Shown piece by piece: positions 6,958 through 7,370 of a DNA stretch of 7,370 bases (its first letter is position 1; each line of letters begins with the position of its first letter). Source of the DNA: Desulfobacula sp. (GTDB lineage: Bacteria; Desulfobacterota; Desulfobacteria; Desulfobacterales; Desulfobacteraceae); NCBI GenBank assembly GCA_029940245.1, contig JAOZRF010000133.1:1-7370 (forward strand), in the 5' to 3' direction. Under the pieces are notes generated by a model. It did not search any database. It had not been told where the DNA came from and saw only the letters and a program-made list of their open reading frames with translations. Position numbers and translations under genes: made by a program.

Positions 6958-6986
6958 AAATTAGTATAGATTTCATGATATGTCAA
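6958..6986 (-). promoter_or_regulatory. Candidate sigma70 promoter for the ffh-rsmI operon
   Basis: On the minus strand a perfect -35 box TTGACA (6981-6986) is followed after 17 nt by TAATTT (6958-6963), which keeps the first two bases and the last T of the -10 consensus. Transcription would start near 6951, giving a leader of roughly 30 nt before the ffh ATG. It is the best such match in the ffh-rlmN gap; the call is by eye. Confidence 0.55.
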
Positions 6987-7017
6987 GAAAATATTAAATT
7001 CAGGTAGATAAAAATAC

Positions 7018-7370
7018 ATGGAAAACATATTGAATTTTACAAGGGCTGACCTTGCTGGCTGGCTTGATGGCAAAGGTATCCGACCGTTCAGGGCCGGGCA
7101 GATTTTCAAGTGGCTATATATCAGGCAGACAGATGTTTTTGAACAGATGACAGATCTTTCAAAAGAGATGCGCAAAATTTTGGAGGATAATTTTTATATT
7201 GAACGGCTATTTCTTGAAAAAAAACTGGTTTCTGTTGATAAGACTGAAAAATTTTTGCATAGACTTTCAGATGGGCAGCATATTGAATCGGTCCTGATTC
7301 CTGAAAAAGATCACTTTACCCTTTGTGTATCTTCCCAGGTTGGATGTGTTCAGAATTGCCAGTTTTGTTT
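7018..7370 (+). CDS. rlmN: Dual-specificity rRNA/tRNA adenine-C2 methyltransferase RlmN, N-terminal part, 3'-truncated by the window
   Basis: RlmN is a radical-SAM enzyme that methylates C2 of A2503 in 23S rRNA and A37 in some tRNAs. The reading frame from the ATG at 7018 stays open for 117 codons to the window edge. The N-terminal accessory domain reads LAGWLDGKGIRPFRAGQIFKW (split family block, residues 12-32) and is followed by DLSKEMRKIL and the SDGQHIESVLIPE strand at 84-96. Just before the edge lies SSQVGCVQNCQFC with C110, C114 and C117, the CxxxCxxC motif that binds the 4Fe-4S cluster. Family length is about 350 residues, so two thirds are missing, including the catalytic cysteines. 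The ribosome-binding site is weak (AGGTAG near 7002-7007). It diverges from ffh. Separation from the paralogue Cfr rests on the housekeeping context, not on a decisive residue. Confidence 0.94.
   Translation, partial: MENILNFTRADLAGWLDGKGIRPFRAGQIFKWLYIRQTDVFEQMTDLSKEMRKILEDNFYIERLFLEKKLVSVDKTEKFLHRLSDGQHIESVLIPEKDHFTLCVSSQVGCVQNCQFC

Noticed and set aside
6942..7175. Minus-strand open frame of 77 codons upstream of ffh
   Set aside because: It lies antisense to the true start of rlmN and covers the ffh promoter region; no similarity to any family I know.

Overview
The window looks like chromosomal DNA of a sulfate-reducing member of the Desulfobacterota (former Deltaproteobacteria), most likely in or near the Desulfobacteraceae (Desulfobacula- or Desulfobacter-like). 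This is inferred from three things: an ATP sulfurylase of the type found in sulfate reducers with a Cys/His metal site, a SPOUT methyltransferase inserted between trmD and rplS, and the moderately AT-rich base composition with many AAA lysine codons. No database search could be run, so the genus is only a guess.

Layout: (1) Bases 1-800, plus strand, hold the C-terminal part of ATP sulfurylase (sat); its N-terminus lies outside the window. (2) Bases 839-885 hold a strong hairpin with a T-tract on both sides, placed between two convergent genes, which reads as a bidirectional terminator. (3) Bases 937-6919, all on the minus strand, form one tightly packed translation operon. In transcription order it is ffh, rpsP, khpA, rimM, trmD, an uncharacterised SPOUT RNA methyltransferase, rplS, rnhB, yraN, rsmI. 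Gaps are short (0-63 nt) and several genes overlap. (4) Bases 6920-7017 are a divergent intergenic region with a good sigma70-like promoter facing ffh. (5) From 7018 to the right edge, plus strand, lies the N-terminal third of rlmN, cut by the window end just after its radical-SAM cysteine motif.

The operon gathers the SRP GTPase, two ribosomal proteins (S16, L19), a small KH RNA-binding protein, the 30S maturation factor RimM, and RNA-modifying enzymes acting on tRNA (TrmD), 16S rRNA (RsmI) and an unknown RNA (the SPOUT protein). RNase HII and YraN are nucleic-acid maintenance passengers. RlmN, which modifies 23S rRNA and tRNA, starts from the other side of the same promoter region. The two ribosomal protein genes have strong Shine-Dalgarno sites, while rimM and trmD have poor or no visible ones; this fits the need for much more S16 and L19 than RimM and TrmD.

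This is mostly a conserved housekeeping region. I see no mobile elements, CRISPR, tRNA or rRNA genes and no clearly new system. The least understood component is the SPOUT methyltransferase between trmD and rplS.
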